Both the position numbers and the translations under genes were made by a program. A DNA stretch of 64,000 nucleotides from Elephas maximus indicus (taxonomy: Eukaryota; Chordata; Mammalia; Proboscidea; Elephantidae): positions 63,815,001 to 63,879,000 of the forward strand of contig NC_064826.1 in the NCBI RefSeq assembly GCF_024166365.1, written 5' to 3'. Each line of letters starts with the position of its first letter. Position 1 is the first letter of the stretch. The notes under the pieces were generated by a model that saw only the letters and a program-made list of their open reading frames with translations, was not told where the DNA came from and ran no database searches. Shown piece by piece: positions 47,331 through 59,900 of this stretch.

Positions 47331-48310
47331 ATGGCTCCAGAAAGTGACCAAAATGAAACATCAGATGACCTTCTGGTAGAAGAAAAGGCACTGGAACTAC
47401 CTAACAGGGAATTCAAAACTCTAATATTCAGGGCTCTCCAAGAGATGAAGGAAAGCAAGACAAAAATAATGAAAAAATAGACCAAATCAGGGAAAAAATA
47501 GACAAAGCAATGGAAAAATTCAGGAAATTAACACAGGAACAAAACATGAACTAGAAATCATACAAAAAGAGCAATTAGAAATCCAAAAGATAAACAACAA
47601 GATTTCAGAAATGGACAGTTGTATACAAGGTTTGAGGAACAAATTTGAAACATTGGAAGACAGGATCAGCAAAACTGAAGACAAATCCTTGGATACCATT
47701 TTGAGGAAAATCAGAGAAAAGAATGAAGAAAAATGAAGAAATCCAGAGAACAATGTGAGCCACAATCAAAAGCAAAAATTTGCATGTGATCAGAGTTCCA
47801 GAACAGGGGGAGAAAATGGATAACACAGACAGGATCATTGAAGATTTGCTGATAGAAAAATTCCCTAATATCATGAAAGATGAAAAAACTGACCATCCAT
47901 GAAGCTCAATGAACCCCGTATCAGATAGACTCCAAAAGAAAATTACCAAGATATATCATAATCACTCACTAAGACTGAAGACAAAGAAAGAATCCTGAGA
48001 GCAGGTCTAGAAAACAGTCACATGCAAAGTGGAAAAAATAAGAGTAAGCTCTGATTATTCAGAAGAAACCCTTCAGGCGAGAAGGTAATGGGATGGCATA
48101 AAACTCTGAAAGAAAAAAAAAAATTGCCAACCAAGAATAATACATCCTGCAAAACTCTTGCTTAAATATGATGGTGAAATTGGGGCATTTTCAGATAAAC
48201 AGAAATTTACAAGATAAACCAAATTTACAAGAATTATTAAAGGGAGTCATTTGGTTAGAGAACAAACAACATCAGATAACAAACTGAATCTAGGACACAG
48301 GACAGCATCA
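47331..48310 (+). pseudogene. L1 ORF1 (RNA-binding protein), broken
   Basis: Begins near the ATG at 47331 (MAPESDQNETSDD) and shows the acidic/coiled-coil N-terminal part, an RRM-like stretch (LHVIRVPEQGENMDNTD near 47782-47832) and the C-terminal LHPAKLLLKYDGEI-like end in another frame near 48145-48190. Several frame changes and stops. Confidence 0.7.
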
Positions 48311-48711
48311 ACCAGATACAAACCTAGGTAATGAATTCTCAAGAATAAAACAAAACTAAATGATTTGCAACAGGGAACCAGAAAGGTCAATCTGCAAATG
48401 ACAAAAACTTCAAAACAATAAAAGAGGAAATATATGGTGTAGGTATAGAACTTTCAAATGGAGAGGAAGTCAAGGTGATATCAAGCAATAAAAAATTGGC
48501 TCAAACTTAGGAAGACAGGGTAAATTTCCAGGTAACCACAAACAAATTTAACAAACCTATTCATCAAAATAAAGAAGAAAAACACAAAGTCTTAGTAAAC
48601 ACAAAATCTACAAAAACAAAAGAAATGGAAAAAAAACCCACAAACAAAAGGAATTCACACAGAACAGTAGGAGGAACAAAGAAAACGTCAGCACCACAAA
48701 AAAAGCACTAC

Positions 48712-51700
48712 AAAATGACAGCAATAAACCCATACCTGTCAATAATCACACTGAACATAAATGGCTTAAATACACCCACACAGAGACAGAATAGATTAAA
48801 AAAAAAAAAAAAAAGGACCCATCAATATGCTGTCTACAAGAGACAGACCTTAGAAACAAAGACTTAAATACATTAAAAATCAAAGGATGGAAAAAAATAT
48901 ATCAAGCAAACGCAACCAAAAAAGAGCAGATAAAAGAGACTTTAAAACAAAATCCACAATAAAAGACAAGGGAGGACATTATTTAATCATTAAAGGAACA
49001 ATCCACCACAAAAATTAATCATAATAAATATCTACGCACCCAATGACAGGACTCCAAACACATAAAACAAACTTTAACAATGCTAAAAAGAGAAATTGAC
49101 AGTTCCACAATAATAGTAGGAGGCTTCAACACATCACTCTTGATAAAAGACAGAAAATCTAGATAAGAACTCAGCAAAGATACAAAAGATCTAAAAGCCA
49201 CAATCAACCAACTTGACTTCACAGACATATATAGAACATCCACCCAACAAGAGCAAAGTACACATTCTTTTCTAACACACATGGAATGTTCTCTAGAATA
49301 GAACACACCTTAAGCCACAAAGAAACCCTCAACAAAATCCAAAACACTGAGATAATACAAAGCATCTTCTCTGATCACAATGCCATCAAAGTAGAAATTA
49401 ATAACAGGGAGAGCAAAGAAAAAAACTCAAATACATGGTAACTGAATAACACCTTGCTTCAAACCACTGCGCAATAGAAGAAATAAAGAATGGAATTAAA
49501 AAATTCCTAGAATGAAAACATATAATACCAAAGCCTTTGGGACACAGCTAAGGCAGTGCTTAGAGGTAAATTTATAGCAATAGATGCATGCATCAAAAAA
49601 GAAGGGACCAAATCAAAACATTAGCTATACAACTAAAAGAAATAGAGAACTGCAAAAGAGGTCTACAGCCACCAGAAGAAAGGAAATAATAAAAATCAGA
49701 GCAGAAATAAGTGAAAGAGAGAACAGAAAAACAATAGAAAGAATCAACAAAACCAAAAGGTGGTTCTTTGAAAGAATCAACAAAATCAACAAACCACTGG
49801 CTAAACTGACAAAAGAAAAACAAGAGAGGACAAAAATAACCCAAATAAGAAATGAAATGGGGAACATCACAAGAGACTCAACTGGAATAAAAGGGATTAT
49901 AACAGTGTACTATGAAAAACTACATTCCAACAAATTTGAAAACCTAGAGGAAATGGACAAATTTCTGGAAACACACTACCTATCTAAACTAACACAAACT
50001 GAGGTAAAAAATCTGAACAGACCCATACAAGAGATGATATTGTAAAGGTCATTAAGAAAAAGAAAAAAAAAACTCCCAACAAAAAAAGCCCTGGCCCAGA
50101 TGGCCTCACTGGAGAATTCTACCAAACATTCAGCGAGGCGCTTGCACCAGTACTACTCAAACTATTTCAGAACATAGAAAAGGAAGGAATACTTCCAAAT
50201 TCATTCTATGAAGCCAGCATAACCCTGATAGCAAAACCAGTCAAAGACACCACAAAAAAAGAAAATACAGACCAATATCTCTCATGAATGTAGATGCAAA
50301 AATTCCCAAAGTTCTAGCCAAGAGAATTCAGTGTCTTATAAAAAAAAAGAATACACCCTGTCAAGTGGGATTCATACCAGCTATGCAAGGATGGCTCAAC
50401 ATTAGAAAATCAATCCATGTAATCCACCACATAAATAAACAAAAAAAAAAGAATCATATGGTAATCTCAATTGACACAGAAAAGGCATTTGATAAAGTCT
50501 AACACCCATTCCTGATTTAAAAAAAAAAAAGGGTAAAAAAACCCCAAAATTCCTCAACATAATAGAAGGCATCTTTATACAAAATCAACCTGCCAACATT
50601 GTTCTTAATGGAAAAAAGCTGAAAACATTCCCCCTGGGAACAGACAAGAATGCCCTTTATCATCACTCATATTTAACATTGTGCTGGAAGTCCTAGCTAA
50701 AGCAATAAGGTAAGAAAAAGAAATAAAGGGCATCCATATTGGTAAGGAAGAAGTAAAATTGCCCCCATTTGCAGATGATATGATACTATACATACAGAAT
50801 CCAAAAGACTCCACGAGAAAACTACTGGAAATAATAGAAAGATTCAGCAGAGTAGCAGGGTACAAGATAAACATACAAAAATCAGTTGGATTCCTATACA
50901 CCAATAAAGAGAACTTCGAAAAGGTAACCAGGGAAGCAATACCATTTTAAAAAATAAAATACTTAGGAATAAATCTAACCTAGGATGTAAAAAAAAAAAA
51001 AAATTATTTTTTGGGATGTAAAAGATCTACACAAAGAAAACTATAAAAACACTACTACAAGAAACCAAGAAAGACATACATAAATGGAAAAACATACAAT
51101 GTTCATGGATAGGTATACTCAACATTGTGAAAATGACAATTCTACCGAAAGCAGTATACAAACACAATGCAATCCCAATCCAAATACCAACAGCATTCTT
51201 TAACAAGATGGGAAAATTAATCACTAACTTATAGGGCAAGGGAAGAGGCACCAGATAAGTAAAACACTAACGAAGAAGAATAAAGTAGGAGGACTTGTAC
51301 TACCTGACCTCAGAACCTACTATACAGCTACAGCAGTCAAAACAGCCTGGTACTGGTACAATGACAGACACATTGACCAATGAGACAGAGTCTAGAACCC
51401 AGATGTAAATTCATCCACCTGCTGTCACCTGATGTTTGACAAAGGCCCAGAGTCCATTAAATGGAGAAAAGACAGTCTTTTTAACAAATGCTACTGGCAA
51501 AACTGGATGTCCAACTATAAAAAAATGAAACAGGACCCATACCTCACACCTGATTCAAAATGCATCAAAGACCTAAATACAAATCAAAAAACTATAAAGA
51601 TCATAGAAGAAAAAATAGGGTCAAAGCTAGAGGCCCTGGCTTTAACAGGACACAAGCCATAACTAACGATACACAAAACCAGAAGATAAGCCAGATAACT

Positions 51701-52518
51701 GGGATCTTCTAAAAATTAAACAGTGGAAGTAATAGAAAGATTCATCAAAAGACTTCACCAAAAGAGTAAAAAGAGAATCTACAGACTGGGAAAAATTTTT
51801 CAGCTGTGACAATTCCAACAAAGTTCTAATTTTTCTAAAATCTATAGGAAAATCCAGAAACCCTGGTAGGGTAGTGGTTAAGTGCTATGGCAGCTAACCA
51901 AAAGATCGGCAGTTTGAATCCACCAGGTGCTCCTTGGAAACTCTATGGGGCAGTTCTACTCTGTCCAATAGGGTCGCTATGAGTCAGAATTGACTCGATG
52001 GCAATGGGTTTTTGGGTTTTTATAGGGAAATCCGACATCTCTACAACAAAAAGACAAATAATCCAATTAAAAAATGGGCAAAAGAAATGAACAGCCACTT
52101 CCCCAAAGAAGATATTCAGGTGACTAACAGACACATGAGGAAATGCTGGAGATCACCAGCCATCAGAAAAATGCTAATCAAAATGATAATGAGATACCAT
52201 CTTACCCCAACATTACTGGCACAAATAAAAAAAACAGAAAATAGCAAATGTTGCAGAGGCTGTGGGGAGACTGGAACTCTTATGCGTTGCTGGTGGGAAT
52301 GCAAAATGGTAGAACCATTTTGGAAAATGATATGGCTCTTTCTTAAAAAGCTAGAAATAGAAATACCATATGATCCAGCAATACCACTCCTAGGAATATA
52401 TCCTAGAGAAATAAGAGCTGTCACACTAATAGACATGTGCACACCCATGTTCATTGCAACAATATTCACAACAGCAAAAAGATGGAAACAATCTCAGTGT
52501 CCATTAACAGATGAGTAG
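48712..52518 (+). pseudogene. L1 ORF2 (endonuclease / reverse transcriptase), broken
   Basis: It starts KMTAINPYLSIITLNINGLN, the endonuclease start. The RT motifs are [13 protein letters not shown] near 50461-50499 and FADDM near 50768-50782. The C-terminal cysteine-rich motif (CCRGCGETGTLMRCWWEC near 52249-52300) is intact. Multiple stops and frameshifts and an AfroSINE at 51856-52020 interrupt it. Confidence 0.82.
51856..52020 (+). mobile_element. AfroSINE (short subtype) nested in L1 ORF2
   Basis: Well-preserved copy flanked by TATAGGAAAATCC (51843-51855) and TATAGGGAAATCC (52021-52033), 13 bp with one mismatch. L1 sequence resumes directly after it. Confidence 0.95.
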
Positions 52519-52932
52519 ATAAACAACTTATGGTACATACACACAATGGAATACAAGGGTCTGGACAGAGCTGGAGAAAAATGTAGAACAAAATTCAGAC
52601 TCACAAGAACAGATTAGACTTACTGGTTTGACAGAGACTGGGGAAACCCCTTTGACCAAAGATTAGACAGGCCCATAAAACAGAGAGTTTTTTTTTTTTT
52701 TTTTTTTAAAGGAGCACACCAGCCCAGGGGCAAGGATGAGAAGGCAGGAGCTGACAGGAAAACTGGTAATGGGGAACCTAAGGTCAAGAAGGGGACAGTG
52801 TTGACAATTTGTGGGATTGGCAGCCAATGTCCCAAAACAATATGTGTATTAATTGTTTAATGAAAACGAATATACTCTGTTAACCTTCATCTAAATCACA
52901 ATTAAAAAAAAAAAAGAACTTGCTTAAAATGG

Positions 52933-53678
52933 TTGTTCCCTGTGAGGTAAATACAATGCCTCAGGACAGGGGCTACAGACCCTTTCGTTAAAAAAAAAAA
53001 GAGTTTCCCAATCATTTTAACATTTAAAACCAAGCAACAACAACAAAATGTTATTCAGAATGCTGTGTGGTTACTAGATTTCATCACTTCCTAATTCATT
53101 TTAGTTTAATCAATTTACTTAATAAGGTATAGCATGTGAATTACTTTAATAAGAATGAAAACCAAAAAAAAAAAAAAGTAAACTAATGTATTTAATTTCT
53201 AATTTAAATCTCCTAATATTGTGGAAAAATTAAACAACCAATATGGATTTATAAATATTTATCACTGAATATGACTAGATGATTTCACAGGGAAAGAATT
53301 TCCAGGCCAAAATAATTCTATTTTTATAATTTGGAACAGATATATTCAAATTAATTTACATAACTAACTCATTTAACTGAAATGCTAAATAAATTTAATT
53401 TAGGCCACATTCAAATTAACTACTATCAGTAATTTATTTAAGCTCTTTTTAACCAACTTTTTAATTTAAACAATGAGAATTCATAAAAAGGCACCAGTTC
53501 TGGAGAGATAGAGGGGTTTTTGTCTTGGCATACTGCTTCCTAACAGAGAAGGTTTTGGCAGATAAAGATCTAAGTTCTTAGAGTCTGGGAGCTCTTGGAA
53601 TGTGTGGTATTCCAAACACCAAAAAAAAAGTCTCTAAACATTTTTCTTTGTGAAAGTGATTTATCATATATAGTTACA
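52933..53678. other. Unassigned AT-rich DNA
   Basis: No gene or repeat identified. Confidence 0.35.
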
Positions 53679-53690
53679 TAAATACAATTA

Positions 53691-53710
53691 CCCAAAACCC
53701 AGTGCCGTCG
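53691..53710 (-). mobile_element. 20-bp AfroSINE 3' stub with intact target duplication
   Basis: CCCAAAACCCAGTGCCGTCG is the antisense of the AfroSINE 3' tip. It sits exactly between two copies of TAAATACAATTA (53679-53690 and 53711-53722). Confidence 0.8.
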
Positions 53711-53754
53711 TAAATACAATTAGAGATACAATATATCTTCGCTGATTGTTCTCT

Positions 53755-53880
53755 CTCCCCTGTCTCTACCACACATTTTACAAATTAGAAAACCGACACC
53801 CAGAAAAATTATTTTTCCTGTGATGGCCAGTGACAGAGCTGGAACTAGAACCTGCGAGTACTTACTAAGTACCTCACCTT
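53755..53880 (+). mobile_element. MIR SINE fragment
   Basis: TTTTACAAATTAGAAAACCG and GTGACAGAGCTGGAACTAGA match MIR core phrases. Confidence 0.6.
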
Positions 53881-53977
53881 TTCATTCTAATGTATTCATT
53901 CTGGAAAAGTTGGGGGAGCCTGTGGAACTATGAAATAATGCAAACTTCTCATTACAAAATGTGGAGTAATTTATGGA

Positions 53978-54179
53978 GGTCGAAGTTTCCTGGGTAGACA
54001 AACAATTTGTACATTACTACTAATCTGAAGGTTAGGGTTGGAGCCCACCTAGCAGTGCAGTGGAAAGAATGCCTGGCCATCTGCTTCCATAAAAGTACAA
54101 CTAAGAAAATCCTATGGAGCAGTTCTACTCTATAACATAGTGGGTCTCCATGAGTTGGAATCAACCCACTGCAACAGGT
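53978..54179 (+). mobile_element. AfroSINE (long subtype), head divergent
   Basis: Middle AAAGAATGCCTGGCCATCTG and tail CCATGAGTTGGAATCAACCC. The next L1 is inserted at its 3' end. Confidence 0.82.
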
Positions 54180-54194
54180 AAAAATTACTTTGAA

Positions 54195-55463
54195 CACGAA
54201 CAGATATATGCACACCCATGCTTATTGCAGCTCTGTATACAATAGCAAAAAGCTGGAAGCAACCAGGGTGTCCATTAACGGATGAATGGTTAAATAAATT
54301 ATGGTATATTCACACAATGGAATACTACGCATCGATAAAGAACAGTGAGGAATCTGTGAAACATTTCATAACATGGAGGAACCTGGAAGGCATTATGCTG
54401 AGCGAAATTAGTTAGAGGCAAAAGGACAAATATTATATAAGACCACTATTATAAGATCTTGAGAAATAGTATAAACTGAGAAGAACACATACTTGTGTGG
54501 TTACGTGCGGGGGAGGGAGGGAGGGTGGGAGAGGGTTATTTACTGATTAGTTAGTAGATAAGAACTACTTTAGGTGAGGGGAAGGACAATACTCAATACA
54601 CGGAAGGTCAGCTCAACTGGACTGAACCAAAAGCAAAGAAGTTTCTGGGATAAACTGAATGCTTCGAAGGCCAGCCGAGCAAGGGCAGGGGTTTGGGGAC
54701 TATGGCTTAAGAGGAGTTCTAAGCCAATTGGCAAAATAATTCTATTATGAAAATATTCTGCATCCCACTTTGAAGGGTGGCGTCTGGGGTCTTAAATGCT
54801 AACAAGCGGCCATCTAAGATGCATCAATTGGTCTCAACCCACCTGGATCAAAGGAGAATGAAGAACACCAAGGTCACACGATAACTATGAGCCCAAGAGA
54901 CAGGAAGGACCACATGAACCAGAGACTTACATCATCCTGAGACCAAAAGAACTAGATGGTGCCAGGCCACAACCGATGTCTGCCCTGACAGGGAGCACAA
55001 CAGAGAACCCCTGAGGGAGCAGGAGATCAGTGAGATGCAGACCCCAAATTCTCATAAAAAGACCAGACTTAATGGTCTGACTGAGACTAGAGGAATCCCA
55101 GCGGTCATGGTCCCCAAACCTTCTGTTGGCCCAGGGCAGGAACCATTCCCGAAGACAACTCATCAGACATGGAAGGGACTGTACAATGGGTTGGAGAGAG
55201 ATGCTGATGAAGAGTGAGCTACTTGTATCAGGTGGACACTTGAGACTGTGTTGGCAACTCCTGTCTGGAGGGGAGATGGGAGGGTAGAGAGGGTTAGAAA
55301 CGGACAAAATCGTCACGAAGGGAGAGACTGGAAGGAGGGAGTGGGCTGACTCATTAGGGGGAGAGTAAGTGGGAGTATGGAGTAAGGTGTATATAAGCTT
55401 ATATGTGACAGACTGACTTGATTTGTAAACTTTCACTTAAAGCACAATAAAAATTATTTTTAA
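54195..55463 (+). mobile_element. L1 LINE, 5'-truncated, different 3' UTR type
   Basis: It holds the last part of ORF2 (to about 54415) and a GA-rich 3' UTR unlike that of the copies at 1645, 32402 and 45070, ending AATAAAAATTATTTTTAA. Perfect 15-bp target duplication AAAAATTACTTTGAA at 54180-54194 and 55464-55478. It looks like the youngest L1 in the window. Confidence 0.9.
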
Positions 55464-55478
55464 AAAAATTACTTTGAA

Positions 55479-56384
55479 ATATTTTGTTAATGCTTACATG
55501 TTTCACTTGAATTTGACTCCATAGGCAGGAAGTCATCTCTGGAGAGAAAGAAAAATATCTGAGTGGGAAGGGTTCTTCCATTCATCTTTTATTTTTCTTT
55601 TAGTCTTTTCAACATCACTAACGTGGTCTTAGCTTATAGACAAAGGGCAAGCTTATATTGTAAGTAAACATTTTTCAAATACGGCACTTTTCCTGGCTTT
55701 ACAGAGGGCCAGCTAGATGAATATTGCTTTCCAGAGATGGAGAAACCAATACTAAGTAAATTCACTGCCTACATCCAGAAAGAAGCTTGAACCAGGAATT
55801 CAGAATTTTTGGTGTCAAGTGTGACTGGAGCCTTTTGGGTAGGGTGAGTGGAGAGGCTCTTTCTGGTAAGAACTTGAAGATCTCTACTCTCTGTGTTCTA
55901 TTATCTTTTTATCCTCCAATCATGGCAAAACATTCCCCTGATGAAAGAATAAAACCTCTGGTAATGAGGGTGTAGACAATTATTAAATGACAGAAAATGA
56001 CCGTGCAAGTTATAAACAATACTCACACCCTGATTCTGCTTTTTTTTTGCCCAAACTTTACAGATCTGTTTTAGACATGTAACAGACTGAATGGATATAC
56101 TATGTCAACAGGCACTGGTGGGTATTGCTGAGATTAAAGCTGAGTTTCATTTTCCTCTTGGTCCTTCAGCTTCCGTACTAACTACAATTAATATCTGTGT
56201 AACTGGAGAAAAGTTATATTCCGCATATTTTTAAAACTGCTGGAGAGGTCAAAAGCCGTTATTTCCTGTTGGGTAGTGTCCTCCTTTTCCTTGTTTTACA
56301 AACAAAACCAGGAAGTGATTGATTTGGGAAAGAAAAAAAAAAAAAAAAGAACAAGACATAAAACTTTTGTTGTCCCTCCAGGAA
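55479..56384. other. GNG11 upstream flank, nothing recognised
   Basis: No gene or clear repeat. A poly-A tract lies at about 56333-56348 just before the CpG-rich promoter. Confidence 0.35.
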
Positions 56385-56809
56385 AGTGGCCTAGAGCGGC
56401 CCCAGCCCAGGCGTGTCCTGCACAGGCGTAGCCGGTTCTGGAGCCAGAGCTGCCCCGGCCAGCATCCCTGCGGGGAAGTTCCCAAGAGGGAAGCTTCTCA
56501 GGGTCCACCCAAACGGAGCCCGAAACGGGCCCCTTGGGGCAGGCCTCCCGTGGCTGTGAAAACTTTAGAAAAAGAGCAGAGCTTTTAAGATCTTAGGACT
56601 CTGGGAAGAACCGGCGCAAGCAAACGTCCCAGAGGAAGCTTGAGTCCTTGGGGAGCCAGAGACCACTGTTTGCAAGGCAGTCACGTCCTGCGCCGGCCGG
56701 GCCGGACCGGTGGGAGGCACCGCGCTTATTTCGGGACGCGTTGTGGTTTGCAGCACTTGCGGCGGCTCGGGTTCCCCAGCTCTCCCTGGGCCCATTTCTT
56801 AGGGCGAAA
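56385..56809 (+). promoter_or_regulatory. GNG11 promoter and 5' UTR, CpG-rich
   Basis: A GC- and CpG-rich block directly before the GNG11 ATG, in AT-rich surroundings. A weak TATA-like CTTTTAAG at about 56582-56589 would place transcription start near 56610 and give a 5' UTR of about 200 nt. The block is supported by composition; the exact start is inference. Confidence 0.5.
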
Positions 56810-56905
56810 ATGCCTGCCCTTCACATTGAAGATTTGCCAGAGAAGGAAAAACTGAAGCTGGAAGTTGAACAACTTCGCAAAGAAGTCAAGTTGCAGAGAC
56901 AACAG
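56810..56905 (+). CDS. GNG11: GNG11 coding exon 1
   Basis: It encodes residues 1-32, ending KLQRQQ, followed by the donor CAG|GTAAGT. The ATG sits in GCGAAAATGC at the edge of a CpG-rich region. A longer open frame starts upstream at 56648, but only the ATG at 56810 gives the conserved G-gamma start. Confidence 0.95.
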
Positions 56906-59900
56906 GTAAGTTGATTGTTCCAGAATCTTTCCTTTCTTGAAATGAACCAAGGCCAGCTTCTCCTGGTTTGCAGCAAAACAAATAACGTTTTTCTCCTGCA
57001 GCTTCTCCTGAAGTAGGGCTTTGGCGATGCCTGGAAAGTGATGTTTGATGTGGAGAAATCTTAGGTACGGGAGAGAGCAAGGATCAGCTAAGTAATTTAA
57101 AGCCAAATGTTAAAAAATTTAAGCAGCTAAGAATGGGGGAAACAGGCAAAAAAAAAAAAAAGAAAAGAAAATCATGCCTTCTATGGGACAAAAAAAAAAA
57201 AAGGGACAGCTGGTTTTAAAAACTCATTTGTGATGATGGCACAGCATGATGAACGTAATTAATGTCCCTGAATTGTACAGGTAAAAACATGTTGAAATGG
57301 CTGTCTTGCTATATATATATATATATATATGTTTGGGTATATATATATATACTTACTACAATAAAAAAAAATAAAAACTTAGTTGCAGGAAAAAGATAGT
57401 TGGCTACTTAGTTTTTTGATCTTTTTTATTACCTGAAAGAATGGTTTTTGAAATGCTTTTTAACCACATTTTGAAGTCTTAAACTTCAGTAGTCTTGAAT
57501 TTCGTCAGTGTCTCCAAAGTGAAGTGGTAAGGACAATCCACTGGGCGTTGGGAACAAAACATTAGAATTTCTATTGTTGTTGATTTGTAAATCACCTCTC
57601 TTTATAATTTCTAGTGTAATTATGTTTTGTAAATATGTATAATATGTTACGACACGGTATCTGTACTTATTTCTAAGTAAATAATTATACATATACTGAG
57701 GTGCATATGAAAATATTTTTTATTAATCATTAAAAATGTGTCAAGAGCACTGATGTAGATCTCAAATTCAGTGAGAGCATACACCCTGGTATTAATATGT
57801 CTCCATGGAAATTTGTTGGGCGTTTCTGTAACTTTTTTACTTTAGTTTCTTACTGGTAATGGGGGTCTTCATTAAGACAATCATTTTTGTTTCTTTTTTA
57901 CTCAATCAAGCAACCTGTAGTCTAGGGATAAACTGCTGGGTAGATTTTTTTTTTTTTTAAGGGAAATTATCTGATCTTTCCTCCACAGCAAGAAAAATTC
58001 TAACAAATTTTTATTTCTCTGTGGTTTAGCACTAGAAAAAAAAAAATTAAGGAAACAATGGAAATGAAGCAAGTATTGTCAATATGCCCACCAGCCTTTC
58101 TGCTGGAGTTACTAGGATAAATCTTTTAATGATGAGAACCTCGTTATCTGAATGCACGTTTAGTGTGATAATTTGAAAATGCAGGCTTTTTTGAGTTCAC
58201 TTTTTATACATTTCTTTTCTCAATTTTAACCTTTTGCTTCCAAATTCCTGCTCTTCCTAGGTTTTAGAGTGGGTTGTCCTTTCAATCCATGTTGAAGGCT
58301 TTGTAGCTTTAAAAATAACGTGTTTAAAGGGGGAAAAAAGTTACAAGCACCCAATGAATAACGCTGTTTCTTTACGTCTTGAGAGACCCATTTCATGGAT
58401 GGCAAAGTTCACAGTATAGCATGTATTGACCACTTAGATTTTGTCACACAATGAACCTTAGGGGTTGCACATTGAACAGAGTTGCCTATACTGAAATAAA
58501 GCATTGCCTTATTGAAAAGTTGGAATGTCTTCGTATTTGGTATCCTTGTGTAGAACGTATAGGAAAAAAAAGACAAATGTCTTCTGCTTATTTTAAATTT
58601 CAAATTAGATATTGGGCAGGGCCCTGGGTGCAGCTGACTCTGAGGAAGTGAAACAGAATGTTCTTTAGCGTGGTCTTCCTGCCAGCTACCCCCACCCTTA
58701 GGACACATCCTGCTACATCAGCTTTCCAACTCCGAAAAACGCCAAGTATATGTCAAAGGGGAAGACAAGGCTCAGAGATGCCCATAGGGGATGGAGGGAG
58801 AGACATTTAAGTCCTAATAATGATATTCAAACATATTTTATTGTGCACTGCGGATTACAGAGTATTAATGGTAGGCAAGAACTAGGTTTTAGGGATTATT
58901 TAACTTCCTAACTTTAAGGATTAAAACTAACAAACAAAGTCCAGAGTCCCAGGGAGACCAACTAGTTCCTTCTGTAAAACCACGGAGATAACGATAGGCC
59001 AGTTACTGATACTCGCGTCTCCTGATGCACTGGCCTATTATTCTGTTAAGAGATTGTTAATGTCTGAGCTGAGTGCTCAGATCAAAAACAGAATTCACAG
59101 GCTAATTCTGCTCCAGCTAAGTGCTGGACAAGTATATGTATCCTTTTGATCATGAAAGGAAATGCAAAAGAGGAGTAATTTTTGACTTTTGAAGGTTACA
59201 GGCCTCTTTCAAAGTCTAATGAAGCCTCTGTAAGTACAGACACAATATGCGGAATATGAACCTTAACCCCCAGCATCCCTGGGGCTGATTAAAGACCCCA
59301 GGTTATAGACGCTTGCATCACTACTTCTGAGAATTTATTTAGAATGCACACACTACGAATGCCAGCGACATTAGACAGCATATGTTATCTGAGAGAACTG
59401 TGCTCGAAAAGATTTTATTTTGTCTTAAGTAATAAAATTACATCCCTTGTTTTAAATTTTAGATCAGTGGACTCCACACTGGTATGTAAAGAATAATCCT
59501 TTGAGGTGTGGGAGTACAGCATTAAAATTTCTATTTTTATTTAGTTTAAAATTTCATCCTTTTATAATTTCTAGTTTTTTTTTTGTAAGTAACATAATAG
59601 TATGTGTACTTACTATTCAAAAGTAAATAATTGTATACATTATGGGATCCATATGCAAATATATCTTAGTGGTCACCATTAAAAAAATTTGAGAGATAAC
59701 TAATCCAGATGACAAATTCAGTGAGAACATATGCCCCTGTTTTAAGAGATCGCCATTCAACTTTATTGGCGTTTCTGTAATTTTTACTTCTAATTTATTA
59801 TTGCTAATAAACCAAATCAAACTCAACCTGTTGCCATCGAGTTGATTCCAGCTCATACTGGCCATATAGGACAGAGTAGAGCTGCCCCATAGGGCTTCCA

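Larger units (their letters stand above)
45070..52913 (+). mobile_element. Full-length L1 LINE with tandem-monomer 5' UTR, decayed
   Basis: Complete insertion of 7.8 kb bracketed by 19-bp target duplications, AAGAATTTGCTTAAAATGG at 45051-45069 and AAGAACTTGCTTAAAATGG at 52914-52932 (one mismatch). Order: 5' leader (45070-45520), monomer array (about 45520-46920), spacer, ORF1 (about 47331-48310), ORF2 (about 48712-52518), shortened 3' UTR and poly-A. A SINE sits at 51856-52020. About 640 bp of the ORF2-end/3' UTR sequence seen in the copy at 32402 is deleted near 52554. Both ORFs contain stops and frameshifts, so it is dead. Confidence 0.92.

Noticed and set aside
45258-47485. Many open frames of 67-172 codons on both strands
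   Set aside because: They fall in the pyrimidine-rich L1 5' UTR array and adjoining leader. Their low-complexity translations come from the base bias, not from genes.
54927-55436. 169-codon minus frame
   Set aside because: Antisense of an L1 3' UTR that is purine-rich on the plus strand, which lowers stops on the other strand. No domain seen.
56565-57106. Open frames over the GNG11 promoter and first exon in other frames
   Set aside because: CpG-rich DNA and antisense of the G-gamma exon; no independent support.
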